In this document: positions 44,875 through 55,741 of the stretch, one piece after another | Layout of the letters: every line of letters begins with the position of its first letter | How positions within the stretch are numbered: the stretch's first letter is position 1 | Assembly: GCA_029204225.1 (NCBI GenBank) | Contig: CM055098.1 | Coordinates: 1,427,106 to 1,491,105 of the forward strand | Reading direction: 5' to 3' | Length of the DNA: 64,000 nt | Origin: Diphasiastrum complanatum | Taxonomy: Eukaryota > Streptophyta > Lycopodiopsida > Lycopodiales > Lycopodiaceae | Program-made: the position numbers and the translations under genes | Notes under the pieces: model-generated | Database searches by the model: none | What the model was told of the DNA's origin: nothing | What the model saw: only the letters and a program-made list of their open reading frames with translations

Positions 44875-45545
44875 TTAAGGTACTCTCTTAGGGATTCCAG
44901 CTTCAAACTTATCTTTTTCCATTGGATCTTTTACATCAAAATCCACTTCTTTCTTGACCTGTACTTCCGCTCCCTCATCAAAAGGTTTAGTGATTTCTTT
45001 AGATTGTTCACCTTGACCCAACTCGTCAAATGTAGCATCCCTAGAAATCACAAACTTCTGTGCATTTGTATCATACATCCTATATGCCTTGGCCTTCTCA
45101 TCATATCCAAGAAAAATACACTTGGCAGCTTTTGCATCCAATTTCCTTCGTTTCTCATCAGGAATATGAGCATAAGCATCACAACCAAATACTCTCAAAT
45201 GAGAAATATTAGGTTTCTTTCCAGTAAAAGCTTCATGAGGTGTCTTACCTTCCACAAATTTTGTAGGACACCGATTCATGATGTGCGTAGCTGTGTTGCA
45301 AGCTTCTGTCCAAAAGGTGTTTGGCATTCCCTGAACTTAGCAAAAGCGTCTGGTTTCTTGCTTATGAAATAAATCCAAATGCATCTACTATAATCATCAA
45401 TAAAGTTAATAAAGTAATAGCAGCCACTAAGAGATCTAGTTTGCATTGGTCCACATAGATCACTGTGGACAAGATCTAGGATGCCACTGGCTTTCTTGCT
45501 CCACTTTTGGGAAACCTCTCTCTGTGTTGTTTTCCCAAAATGCAA
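44875..45545 (-). pseudogene. Inner Copia integrase with its catalytic core deleted
   Basis: SGILDLVHSDLCGPM and YYFINFIDDYSRCIWIYF (first catalytic D) run to FAKFRE, where the frame joins directly (about 45330) to MPNTFWTEACNTATHIMNR, which normally lies about 100 residues further on. The second catalytic D (LRSDNGGEY) and the E (NGVAERKNRT) are gone, and the junction also shifts the frame. The remainder, HLRVFGCDAYAHIPDEKRRKLD and CIFLGYDEKAKAYRMYD, is well preserved. This copy could not integrate by itself. Confidence 0.82.
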
Positions 45546-45973
45546 CCTTCACATATTTGTCCTTCAAAAGAAATGTTAGGCAATCCAATAACTAGATTAC
45601 CTCTTTTCAGAATCTGTAAACTTTGAGCACTGATATGACCATATCGTTGATGCCAAAGATCACTTCGACTATCAACAGTGCTTATCATAGCTTGAATAAA
45701 AGATCTCGCATTCAATTTGTAGAGTCGATTTCCGTGGACTCTAGCTCCTGTAGCAATCAATTTGTAGTGATTCTTGATGTCCTTGACGAGACATTTGTCG
45801 CTATCAAACTCAACCTTGAGTTGTTGATCAACATCATCCCAATTGATAGTAAATTGTTGGATAAACCAGGAACATATTGCACATTGCTTATCCACTTTAT
45901 CATTCCGCTGGCTAGCTTCACTGGTACCACTCCTTTCATAGGTACAATTGGCCATCAGCTTGTCCAACTTCAT
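45476..45973 (-). CDS. Inner Copia pre-integrase region
   Basis: A 165-codon frame with WFIQQFTINWDDVDQQLKVE, KLNARSFIQAMISTVDSRSDLWHQRYGHISAQSL and GQICEGCILGKQHRE: the H-H-C-C zinc motif (H-x-R-x-GH, C-x-x-C). An alternative frame carries the preceding VQYVPGLSNNLLSIG segment. Confidence 0.75.
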   Translation of the reverse strand: MKLDKLMANCTYERSGTSEASQRNDKVDKQCAICSWFIQQFTINWDDVDQQLKVEFDSDKCLVKDIKNHYKLIATGARVHGNRLYKLNARSFIQAMISTVDSRSDLWHQRYGHISAQSLQILKRGNLVIGLPNISFEGQICEGCILGKQHRERFPKSGARKPVAS

Positions 45974-46029
45974 CGCAATTGTGGATTTCCTTGAATTTCG
46001 AAAACCACTCCTTCCTCGAAGTCATGTGC

Positions 46030-46390
46030 TTGGACGCTCCACTGTCAATGTACCATGTATCATTTGCTTCATCACTTGTCATTAGCGCCGTAATGAACAA
46101 GTTTGAGCTTTCACCTGTATCATCTTCATATTGATCATCATCGTATTGATGTTGATTAACATAATTGTCTTCATAATGATCATCATCAAATTGACGTTGA
46201 TCAGCATAATTGCCCGCTTGTCATTTGCCTTTTCTTTGTGCTATCTTCTTTTGTTTCTTGAAGCATTCACGCTCCCAATGGCCAGGTTTGTTGCAGTACC
46301 TACAATTTCCAGATTTATTTTTCCTGGAATAGCCACGTCCTTGACCTCGACCTTGATTCCAATTGCCTCAATTCGGGCTATCATTGGCTT
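46030..46390 (-). pseudogene. Inner Copia zinc knuckle and protease
   Basis: CRYCNKPGHWEREC (about 46265-46310) is a perfect C-x2-C-x4-H-x4-C knuckle. A tandem DQ-Q-DDDHYEDNY / QHQYDDDQYEDD acidic repeat follows, then DTWYIDSGASKHMT, an intact protease active site. Confidence 0.8.
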
Positions 46391-47125
46391 GCTCATGAAA
46401 TTGTTGAAATGATCCCCGGCTTGAGTTTCCTCCTCTCAATTGATACTTACCACGGCCAAATCTTCCGCCTCGTCCTCTAACTGCAAGAGCTTGATCATAG
46501 CCCCTGTTACGATGATTCAAGTTCTCTTGATGTTGCTCTTCTTTCAAAAGTAATCCACCTAGATCTTCATAGGTTGAAAGATTCTCCTGTGTGGCAATGC
46601 TTGTCACAAACATCTGATGTGACTCACTCAAGCTGTTCAATGTCAATTGAACAATTTCGCGATCCTGTACTTGCTCTCCAATGGCAGCTAGTTGATCACG
46701 GATCTCCTTTACCTTCAATAGTTGATCGACAATAGTTGCACCATCATCCATCCATAATGTGTGCAGCTTCATCTTCAAGAATAGCACTAAGATGTGTTTG
46801 TGGTCTCAAACAATGTCTTCAACGTATCCCACGCTTTTTTTGGTCCTTCCGAATCCGAAATGTAGGGAATGATAGCATCTCTGATTGACAAGTTGATGAC
46901 ATTCTGTGCTTTTCGTTTCCTCCTATTAAATGTCCGCTGATCTTCTTCAATCATTGGCCTTGTTTCCTCACCTGTCACGATCTCCCATAGCTCTTTTTCC
47001 ATCAGAATGTTCTTCAGTTTGAATTTCCAAATTGCATAGTTGCCGGCTCCTTCCAATTTGCTTGACTCATTGAGGACACTCTCGCTTAGAGTTGCCATAA
47101 TTGCACTTAGATGAGTTCGGAACAC
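46368..47125 (-). pseudogene. Inner Copia gag
   Basis: Two segments, 47125-46790 and 46787-46371. The first has MATLSESVLNESSKLEG, NYAIWKFKLKNILMEKELWEIV; the second has VQLTLNSLSESHQMFVTSI, DLGGLLLKEEQHQE and an RGRGGRFGRG-type arginine-glycine tail. A frameshift joins them. Gag forms the particle that packages element RNA. Confidence 0.82.
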
Positions 47126-48446
47126 AAAAATGACTGCGACATTTGGAAAATTTGTTGCGAAATTGACAAATGACGTCTTTGACCACTTTCCAATCTGAGC
47201 TACGGATTGAAAGTTATGCCAAATTGAAGATTTTGGCCTTAAAATAGCTCACAACTGTCTTTAAGCCTGAAAAATGGCAATTATTGCCTTTGGAGATTTT
47301 TTCCATCGCGCACAGATCTCCGATTTCAGAAATTTTTATATCAACGCGTAGCTCTTTGTACCAACATAGCTCTTGTCTAATCAAATCCCAAAAACAGTCT
47401 CTCCAGCTAGGTCAAAACATCACTCTGTTTTCTGCTTATCTGCAAAAAACCACAGTGGACAGAGCCTTAAAAAGAATGGGCAGTCCTCAGCTTAAGGTCA
47501 CAAGAGTTGGGACCCTTCAATATGAAATTTTTTAATGAAGAGTTCACATTTATGCCCTTTAGTCCTTTGGTAACTGAACTTCAAACACTTCAAATTTTAA
47601 AAATTGAAGTTTAAGGGCCCAACGAACGGTAGCCGTCGATCTGTATCCACGATCAAGAGGTCTCTACCGTCGATCTCAGCAAGAATGTAATCGGACGATT
47701 TGGATCATTTTTGTGCGCCGAAGGAGACTCCTGAAGATGCGATGCACCCTTTTACCCTATGTAGCAGATATGAGTTGGCGCGCGAACCTGCCCGCGACCT
47801 CCTTCTCCTCCTCGCTTTCTCCAAGCTATGGCTGCCACCCCAAAAATCGATCCAACTCTTTACTGGCTCCACGGCTGGTCGCAGCCCTTTGGCATCCTCA
47901 TCACAGTACTAGGGCGCCCATCTGCAGCCACTGAAAGAATCAAATATGCATGCCTACAGAGAAATATCCGGGGTTTTTCACCTCAAAACCCTAGCAGCTA
48001 TGAAGAATGGGGTTTCTTGGGCATTTGACAATCTCTATCTGAGATTTTTCTTGCAGCTCTCCACCACACTGAGGTCACCCTCCTGTAACCTGAATACAGT
48101 GATTTGCCTCACTTCAAATGATCTGAAAATGATACAAGTAGTGTTGTTACTACTTCACACTCTCTCACTACAGCTTAAGCTGCAAAATGCTCACATGTTC
48201 ACCAAACTGATCCTAGTCAGTTGCCAATGGTTTTCCCACTATATTTGTCTCCTTATCCTAGAATAAACTCTTCAAAGAGTGTTCAAGTGCTTCCTACCAT
48301 GTTTCAATGCCTACAATATGCTCAAGAGACTGTTCTCATCAACACTGTAAGTTTTCTTGCATTCACCTCCTGTGAAGGACTATCTCACCTTAGTACGAAG
48401 CTAGTGACAAGCCGAACCCAGTAGTTAAGCACTCAGGATCAGAGGA
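47126..48446. other. Long untranslated leader of the inner Copia
   Basis: About 1.3 kb between gag and PBS, longer than usual for Copia. No gag-pol motif. A plus-strand frame near 47828-48028 starts MAATPKIDPTLYWLHG but is not recognised. Confidence 0.4.
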
Positions 48447-48458
48447 GCTCTGATACCA
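48447..48458 (-). promoter_or_regulatory. Inner Copia primer-binding site
   Basis: TGGTATCAGAGC on the minus strand abutting the 5' LTR. Confidence 0.93.
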
Positions 48459-48696
48459 TGTCAAAAATCTGATAAGCACTCAGTCATTCATCATAAGCAA
48501 TCACCATAAGGAGGAGGAAGAGCACACAATCACTGTATATCACACTAACTGAAAGAGAGTACAATGAACCCTGAATAGAGGGAGAGAAAAAAAAAACTAG
48601 TAGTTGACTATAGACTAGCCTACAGCTACTTACAGCTGGTAACAACTGTCAACAATAAATTGTAAACAGTAACAAGTTTATCATTGGTTTCTAACA
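48459..48696 (-). repeat. Inner Copia 5' LTR (238 bp)
   Basis: Same termini as the LTR at 42763-43190; without the long microsatellite. Confidence 0.92.
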
Positions 48697-49420
48697 CAAA
48701 GATTCATGCAAGAGGTTTGGCATAAGAGGATGGGGCATTTCAACTACAAAGCATTTGGGGTAGTGGCTAGAAAGCAAGTTGTGTTTGGACTTCCAAGATC
48801 CTTAACTAGCATCAATAATGTTTGTGAGTAGTCACATAGACTACCTTATAATAGATCTACATCTAGATCTCCAAAGCCTTTTCAAGTTTTACATTCGGAT
48901 ATTCATGGTGTTACTACTATAAGCAATAGTAAAGCTAAGATGTATGTCACATTTATTGATGATTTTAATAGATTTTGTTGGGTCTATCTACTAAAGCGAA
49001 AGGATGAAGTGTATGATGTCTTTGTGAAGCTCAAGAGTCCAAGGGAGAACCAATTTTCCACAAGGATCAAGTGCTTGAGGAGTGACAATGGTGGTGAGTA
49101 TAACTCAGCCAAATTCAAAGCCTTTTGTGATGAGCATGGAATAAAGAGGGAGTACACATATCCAAGGACACCTCAACAAAATGAAGTGGCTGAGAGGAAG
49201 AATAGGACCTTATGTGAAGGTGCCAAGGCTATGAGGTTAAGTGCAAATCTTTCTAAACCATTTTGGGATCAAGTCTTGCTATGTGCTAACTTTCTATGCA
49301 ATAGGTGGCCGAGTGCTATATTGGATGGAAAATCACCTTTTCAAATGCTATTCATTAGGAGGCCGGATCACTTACAATTAATGCATGTGAATTTCCATGA
49401 GTTTCTACAAGCATAATCAT
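48697..49420 (+). pseudogene. Outer Copia element: pre-integrase and integrase, right half
   Basis: The frame continues after the inner element with RFMQEVWHKRMGHFNY (pre-integrase zinc motif), one stop (48828), then FQVLHSDIHG, MYVTFIDDFNRFCWVY (first catalytic D), KCLRSDNGGEYNSAKF (second D) and PRTPQQNEVAERKNRTL (E). The triad is complete. It ends in RPDHLQLMHVNFHEFLQA at about 49415; no RT follows. Confidence 0.82.
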
Positions 49421-49429
49421 GCTAATTCT

Positions 49430-49662
49430 ATGTCTACAAACTATATGCAAGTTGCATTTATCAAACTAGATAATACATAACCATGTAGCTCGAGTTCTAT
49501 GTAGGCCAAACTTGGCATTTTGCATTAATGAGCTACATACTTGCATGGTACAACATTTGTAGCAAGCCAAGAAATCCATATGGATTGTTTTTCAATTTTA
49601 ACACTTCTCCTAAAAATGATCTATATTGATTTGAACATGGATCTTGGTATAACTCCAAGGTT
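49430..49662. other. Short interval without recognised features
   Basis: AT-rich spacer between two Copia fragments on opposite strands; no LTR borders seen. Confidence 0.4.
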
Positions 49663-49666
49663 GGCT

Positions 49667-50329
49667 CTATGCTTGTTGAAGGAACTTTTGCTCAAAGGTT
49701 TGGTGATGTGAAACTTGGATATGTTTGCTCCTTGCATGGAATATTGGGTTGTTGGCAAGGGCTTGAGCTGAAATGTTGTCACACATGATCATAGGTATAT
49801 TTTCTTCCATAATTATCTTTAGCTCCACTAGTAACCTCTTGATCCAAAGCACTTTTTTTGTTGTTGTAGTGAGCGCCTTGTACTCAGCTTCACATGATGA
49901 GAGTGATACAATATCTTGCATTTTGGAAAGCCAAGATATCAAGTTTCCTCCAAGATATATGACATAAGCACTTGTAGATTTTCGATCTGCTCTATCACTT
50001 GCAAAATCCAAGTCAGAATAACCAATAATAGAAAGATCTTCACTTTTATACAATGAACCAAAATCAAAAGTTAAAGATATATATCTAAGCACTCTCTTGG
50101 CCATTTTCCAATGATAAACTGAAGGATTCTGCATAGCCTGGCTCAACTTATAAACACTAAAGCTTATGTCAGGTCTAGTTATTGTGAGCCAAATTAAGGA
50201 GCCTATAAGACTTCTAAAAAGTGTGATGTCCTCAAAGGATCTTTCATCACCTTTGTTAGAGTCCTTTACATTTTGCTCCATAGGTGTTTCTATACTCTTA
50301 CAATTCAATATATTGAACTTTTTTAACAT
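49667..50329 (-). CDS. Copia 3 RNase H
   Basis: A 220-codon frame with SLIGSLIWLTITRPDISF, IGYSDLDFASDRADRKSTSAY, VSLSSCEAEYKALT and ARSKHIQVSHHQ. Catalytic D (SDLDFA) and E (CEAEYKAL) are present. Separated from the RT by stops at 50330-50480. Confidence 0.85.
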   Translation of the reverse strand: MLKKFNILNCKSIETPMEQNVKDSNKGDERSFEDITLFRSLIGSLIWLTITRPDISFSVYKLSQAMQNPSVYHWKMAKRVLRYISLTFDFGSLYKSEDLSIIGYSDLDFASDRADRKSTSAYVIYLGGNLISWLSKMQDIVSLSSCEAEYKALTTTTKKVLWIKRLLVELKIIMEENIPMIMCDNISAQALANNPIFHARSKHIQVSHHQTFEQKFLQQA

Positions 50330-50479
50330 TGAAAGAGCATACTTAGATTGACATACAAAAGCTTTATCTTTAAGAAAGTAAATTTCTAATCATAGAATAT
50401 AGTGAATTTTTCCAAGATCTTGCATCTTGAACTCTTTTCCAAGTGCAATCTTGGTTTCCTCAACTAACTTGATACAACT

Positions 50480-51466
50480 TCATGTTAGAATGATATCATC
50501 AACATAAATAAGAAGGATGACAATATTTTTATCAAAAAACTTGACATATAAGGAAGGATCATAGCTACTAAGATTAAATCCTAGTGACTCAAGAAAGGTG
50601 TTAAGTCGAGAATACCATGACCTTGGAGCTTGCTTTAATCCATATAAACTTTTGAAGAGCAAGCAAACTTTTTCTTCATCATGGAGGAACCCAATAGGTT
50701 GATCCATATAGATCTCTTCTTCTAGATAGCCATTTAGAAATGCATTAGAAACATCTAGTTGAAGAATTTGCCAATTGAAAAAACAAGCAAGAGAAATTAT
50801 GATTCTAATTGACACCATCTTTGCAACTGGGGCAAAGGTCTCCTCATAATCAAGTCCATATACTTGAGCAAAGCCTTTAGCACAAAGCCTAGCCTTGTAC
50901 TTGTTGATTGTGTCATCTTGATTATACTTGACTCGAGAAACCCATTTGCAACCAATGGTATGCTTGTTGGATGAAAGATCCACAAGCTCCCATGTATTAT
51001 TGGCCATCAAAGCATCATATTCCTCCTTCATGGCAAGGTACCATTCCTTTGAGTTGATATCATCATATACATCCTTCGGCTCCTCATGAGAAACAAAATA
51101 GGCACAATTAGTGGAGTTGAATTCCACTTGCTTTCCTCTATCTTCACAGGTAAGCCTTCTAGGCTCGGATCTTTCTCTTTGAGATCTCCTTGGTGAATAA
51201 ATTCGAGGTGAATCCTCCTCAAATCTCGGCCCCATCTCTCCATGATGGTCTTCAAGGGTGATGATTGGAGTATCTTTGTGAGAATCTTTGAACTCGGCCT
51301 TTTCAAGAATGTATTTTTGATCTTCATGGAATATAACATCTCTACTCTCAATTGTAGTTGAGATAGAGGAAATATAGATTCTGTAAGCTTTCTTGTTGGA
51401 TGCATATCCAACCATGATCCCTTTAACAGAATTAGGATCATCTCTTTTCCTTGTTTCCAAGGGCAT
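50480..51466 (-). CDS. Copia 3 integrase tail and reverse transcriptase
   Basis: A 328-codon frame: GIMVGYASNKKAYRIYI and SRDVIFHEDQ (integrase tail), an arginine- and acidic-rich linker, then EYDALMANNTWELVDLS, CKWVSRVKYNQDD, CAKGFAQVYGLDYEETFAPVAK, LDVSNAFLNGYLEEEIYM, YGLKQAPRSWYSRL and LLIYVDDIILT. All RVT_2 motifs including YVDD are intact. The frame is open to a stop right after the YVDD box. Confidence 0.88.
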   Translation of the reverse strand: MPLETRKRDDPNSVKGIMVGYASNKKAYRIYISSISTTIESRDVIFHEDQKYILEKAEFKDSHKDTPIITLEDHHGEMGPRFEEDSPRIYSPRRSQRERSEPRRLTCEDRGKQVEFNSTNCAYFVSHEEPKDVYDDINSKEWYLAMKEEYDALMANNTWELVDLSSNKHTIGCKWVSRVKYNQDDTINKYKARLCAKGFAQVYGLDYEETFAPVAKMVSIRIIISLACFFNWQILQLDVSNAFLNGYLEEEIYMDQPIGFLHDEEKVCLLFKSLYGLKQAPRSWYSRLNTFLESLGFNLSSYDPSLYVKFFDKNIVILLIYVDDIILT

Positions 51467-51702
51467 ATTAACAAAGCAAGTACAACCAAAAACTCTAAAG
51501 TGATCTACCTTAGGTTTCTTCTAAAACAAGACTTCAAAAGGTGTTTTTCCAGCAAGAGCATTGTGAGGTAATCTATTGCACAAATAGTTTGCACAATTTA
51601 TAGCTTCACCCCAATATTTAATAGGCAAAGAAGCTGCTACTCGAATTGCTTTAGCACATTCACATAAAGATCTGTTTTCTCTCTCAGCTACTCCATTTTG
51701 GG

Positions 51703-51946
51703 ATGGAGAATATGTGTACCGGCTGCTCCCACAGACCTAACGACGGCGTACCAGACTCTGGGAAAATACATCCTGGATGCGGTAGCGGCCAAAGCCATTC
51801 TGGAAAGCAGGGTACTACACCTGGCGACAAGTAACACACAACTACGAGCAGGCCTCACCAAGCTGCAGCATGAATTGATTCTAACGCAACAACATGAAAA
51901 AGAAGGGCACCAGGAGATTGCCAAGCTGCAGCAAAAGGAGAAGTGA
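51703..51946 (+). pseudogene. 3' end of a Gypsy extra ORF (coiled coil)
   Basis: The frame reads PTDLTTAYQTLGKYILDAVAAKAILESRV, then LRAGLTKLQHELILTQQHEKE and IAKLQQKEK before a stop, all heptad-like. It resembles in style the coiled-coil C-terminus of the extra ORF at 63472-64000, and it lies directly before LTR-like sequence, as the end of such an ORF should. Its upstream part is replaced by Copia 3. Confidence 0.45.
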
Positions 51947-53178
51947 AGAGCCCTACTATCTAGAATAGGCCCATTATAAGTTGCTTCTTGCTTTACCAAA
52001 ATACTACTCCAATATAAAGAAAAAATGCATAGCCAATATTGGATCTATTATCATGTTAGGTCTACATCAATAAAGTTGTTAGCCGATTTTCTAGTGCCGA
52101 GCCAAGCTGGAGAAATAAGCTATCTCTCACCCATGACCGAGGAGGTCTTAGAAGGAAGAGAGCAGAAGAAGTGAAGAGCCGAGGAAATACTAGTTAGGAA
52201 GATAGTGATTAACTATGTGAGCCTACATGGTGTATCCCAAAGAAGGAATGACCATGTAGGAGCTAGTAACATTTTCTTGAATAGTTGTAATAGATGTAGA
52301 CCCCCCTTAAAATAGTAAGAGTGAGCCACCTTTTGATGGTGACCTCTAGTGGAAGGGCAACTTCCACATGTAATTTCTAATTTAGTGGAATTGCCACATG
52401 GGCTCCACATGGGCTCCACATGGGCAGCCTTCTTGCTTATTTAAGGGCCCCCCTCTCTTGTGAGGGAGTTTTTGATTGTATTTTCAAGTTCTCTTGAGCT
52501 AATAAAGAGGATCCTCCACGAGTTCTTGAAAATCACTAAGCTCCTTGTTCATGGCAATGATCTTGAGTGATATTTCTATGAGCATGCTTGATTCTTTGCT
52601 TGTGAATTAACTAGGTTCTTGTTTCTTGTTCTTGCTTAGTTGTGGATTAGCTTCAGTTCTTGCTTGTGGAATCTTGTAGAAATCAGCATTCAAGTAAACT
52701 ATAGAGGCTAGAAATGTGGTGTAAATCTTGCATAGTCTTGACATTCTAGTTCTTGATGTTCTTGGATAATCTAGGCATCAAGTAATGTGTGTTTCTTGAT
52801 TCCTAGATTGTTAAATGCTGCTAGGAATCTTGTTTCTTGTTTCTTGAATCTTCTTTTAGTTTCAGTAGCTAATCTAGTTCTTGATTGTTCTTTGATTCAG
52901 TAGTTAGTAATAGGATCGCTCTCTGTGCTGAATGTTGATCTGCTTGAGCTGTAGATGGTTGCATGGCTAGTGTATGCATGTAGCTGAGTATCGGATTTGA
53001 GTTACCCACTGACAGGCTGGGAAATACGTAATGCATCCTTGAATATTGCTTCTGCTCTGTAACTGTTATAATAAGAAGAGTAATCACAAAGAACCATAAC
53101 AACAGAAGTAATCCAAGAGAGATAAGCCACAAAAGAAAAAAAAAAACCGTGTTCACAAAATCAATGAATTTGTGAACA
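51947..53178 (+). repeat. Putative Gypsy LTR, left end not resolved
   Basis: The sequence before a TGGCGCC-type PBS ends in TTTGTGAACA (53169-53178). It contains TTATTTAAGG (52437, TATA-like) and AATAAAGAGG (52500, polyadenylation-like), the expected U3-R-U5 arrangement. AGAAGTGAAGAGCC occurs twice (51939 and 52168) and could mark the PPT/LTR start. Confidence 0.55.
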
Positions 53179-53180
53179 TT

Positions 53181-53190
53181 TGGCGCCGTT
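53181..53190 (+). promoter_or_regulatory. Gypsy primer-binding site
   Basis: TGGCGCCGTT, two bases after the LTR end. Plant Athila/Tat-type Gypsy elements use a TGGCGCC-type PBS. Confidence 0.75.
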
Positions 53191-53309
53191 CCACAGCTAC
53201 ACACACACTCAACCAAGCCATATCTCAATCTCCTGTGTTGCGACACCATCGTTTGAGAGCTCCTACACATTCATTGCCGAGCTCATCACTTCGGTCTTGA
53301 CCGAAGTCC

Positions 53310-54110
53310 TGCTCGTTTCTCAACCGGAGTCTCACGATCCTCACCACGACGAGCTCCACAACTCAAGTCTGGACCGGACCGCTACCTCATACCTCTCGAC
53401 CGAACCACAACTTCACAATCCTAACATATCCTGAGTTACACCTCAACCACTGCTAATCGTTTAAAACTCGAACGGAGTCATAACTCCACATTTAGAATGA
53501 ACATCTCTTTGACATCTCAACCGAAGGAAACCGTCACATCTTAACCGGACCCTTCAGTCCAAATTTCAACCAGAGTGCTCAGTCAAAACTCAACCGGAGC
53601 ACTGCCATCAATTCTCAACCGGAGCATTTCGCTCGTATCTTAACCGGAGTGCTCAATAAAAACTCGACCGGAGCACTGCCATCATATCTCAACCAAAGCA
53701 TTTCGCTCATATCTCAACCGGAGTGTTCAGTCCAATCTCGACCGAAGCACTCTGTTCAGATCTCAACCGAAGCACTTCTGTTAGATATTGACCAAAGCAT
53801 TTGGCTCAGATCTCAACCAAAGAACTCTCCTCAGATCTCGACCGGAGCACTCTGTTCAGATCTCGACCGGAGCACTCTTCTCAAATCTCAACCGGAGCAC
53901 TGCCATCAATTCTCATTTCGCTCGCATCTCAACCGGAGTGCTCAGTTAAAACTCGACCGGAGCACTGCCATCACATCTCAACCAGAGCATTTCGCTCACA
54001 TCCCAACCGAAGTGTTCAGTCCAATCTCGACCGAAGCACTCTGTTCAGATCTCGACCGAAGCACTTCTGTCAGATCTCGACCGAAGCATTTCGTTCAGAC
54101 CGAAATCAAC
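53310..54110 (+). repeat. Minisatellite of TCTCGACCGGAGCACT units in the Gypsy leader
   Basis: More than twenty imperfect units with core CTC(A/G)ACCG(G/A)AG(C/T) and spacing about 24 to 25 bases. In frame they would encode repeats such as SDLDRST and ISTGAL. The same repeat recurs downstream of pol. Confidence 0.9.
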
Positions 54111-54162
54111 CCGTAACAGACCACAACAAACCATTCCGACAACGGTATCCACCGTAACCAAA

Positions 54163-55308
54163 GTGCAGAGTTTATTTCCACAATCCTACGACACTCTACG
54201 AGCTGTCATGGATCATCCTAACGATCCGAATACTATAGAGGACTATCCACTAGAGATGGTCTCCCCATCTGCCGAACAGGCTCGATTTAACAGGTATTCC
54301 AGGATGAAATCCCAAGTCCAAGAGCCATTCACAAACCCATTCGACAGATGGAAACCTACGCATTATGAAGCTCCATACGAACGACCACAATTCCATGTTG
54401 CCGAATCATCCCATGCAAGAGCTCACTTAAACGGAGCTTTCGCAAATAATTTTCCACGTACTGAAAAAAGGACTCCAAAGCTAGACTTACCTAAGTACGA
54501 TGGTAACACTGATCCTCATATATTTCTCCAAGTCTTTGAGAATGCCTGTGACGTCTACGACGAGACATCACCAGAGGCCATGGTACAGCTCTTCTCGATG
54601 ACCATGATCGATCGTGCACGAGAGTAGTTTTTTAACCTTGATTGTGAAGATAAACGTGACTGGTTACTCTTGAATGAGGCATTTATCAAACGGTTCAAGC
54701 CTTTTTGCTTGATAGAAAGTCCTTTTGTCAAACTAAGTAATATCAAAATGACAAAAGATGAAAAAGTACGTGACTATATCGAACGATTTAAATGATTAAA
54801 AAGTCAGGTACAAGAGCAACCTATCGAGTCCATGCTCATCATTTGGTTCCTCGTTGGACTTCCCCGATGGATCAGACGTGAACTTCGTTCCAATGATGAA
54901 TATACATCATTGAAACAAGACATGTCTAATGCCATTCGAGAAGAAGACGAGCGCTCGGATGTTGAGGAACCACAAGAACGGAGAGCACATCGTGCTGTCC
55001 AAGAAGCTCGACCAAACGATGACACATGAGAACAGTTATGGAAAACACAGATGGAGTTGCTTAATCAGCAACACCAACAACAGATGGAGAAACTCACAAA
55101 AGAGTTTCAAAACACTCTTAAGTCTATCCAAAGTTCAATGCTAGGTCAGTTACCCACTGGCCAAATCCATCATAGACGAGAGAACACGTGGTGCCCTCAC
55201 TGCCGAGGTACACACACTGGCAATGAGTGCCCTTCATACCAACCGGTCCCAGATACCTCCTTGATCAAATGTGAAATCTGCAACTTTATGGGGCATACCT
55301 CCCTTTAA
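54163..55308 (+). pseudogene. Gypsy gag with zinc knuckles
   Basis: One frame for 382 codons with stops at 54625, 54793 and 55027. LDLPKYDGNTDPHIFLQVFENAC, then DRARE, stop, FFNLD, WLLLNEAFIKRF and IKMTKDEKVRDYIERF form the Retrotrans_gag domain. A coiled coil (LLNQQHQQQMEKLTKEFQ, 55051-55110) precedes CPHCRGTHTGNEC (C-x2-C-x3-H-x4-C) and CEICNFMGHTS, the first zinc knuckles. The frame slips at about 55307. Confidence 0.82.
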
Positions 55309-55741
55309 TGCTATCATAACCCGAGGAATTAGCCTCACAACCAATCAGGAGGACATTATCAACCTCCTCGACAACCATTTGTTTCACAACAACAACACAC
55401 GTCCTATCCACCACGAAACAACCAGATCCATATACAAGAGTTGCCCAGACAACCTAGACATCAACCTCAACAACAGTTGGCACTCTTAGGACCACCACCA
55501 CGAGGACAACATGATCTAGGAGCACAAGAAAAATAGACATCCTCGAGAGTCTGCACACACACACCTGGTAGAAAACTCCTACGATCAATCATATCATCAT
55601 GATACATCAATTCCATCATCTAGCCATCACCAGTATCAAACCGACAACTCATGCTCGTGCAAACAAGCTGAGTATTCCACACCACAAGAAAACCCAACTC
55701 AGCTAGCCATCCAAGATGGTTATGCTATCGCCACCGGACCC

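Larger units (their letters stand above)
49663..51703 (-). mobile_element. Copia element 3: integrase C-terminus to RNase H
   Basis: Minus-strand fragment beginning in the integrase (QNGVAERENRSLCECAKAIR at about 51700-51640) and ending after RNase H at 49667. No LTR on either side. Its left-hand protein part stops abruptly at 51703, where Gypsy extra-ORF sequence on the other strand begins, so one insertion or recombination cut it there. The order integrase, RT, RNase H confirms Ty1/Copia. Confidence 0.85.

Noticed and set aside
53649-54157. Two overlapping 118-155 codon frames as proteins
   Set aside because: They are translations of the minisatellite; the frames stay open only because the unit length is a near-multiple of three.
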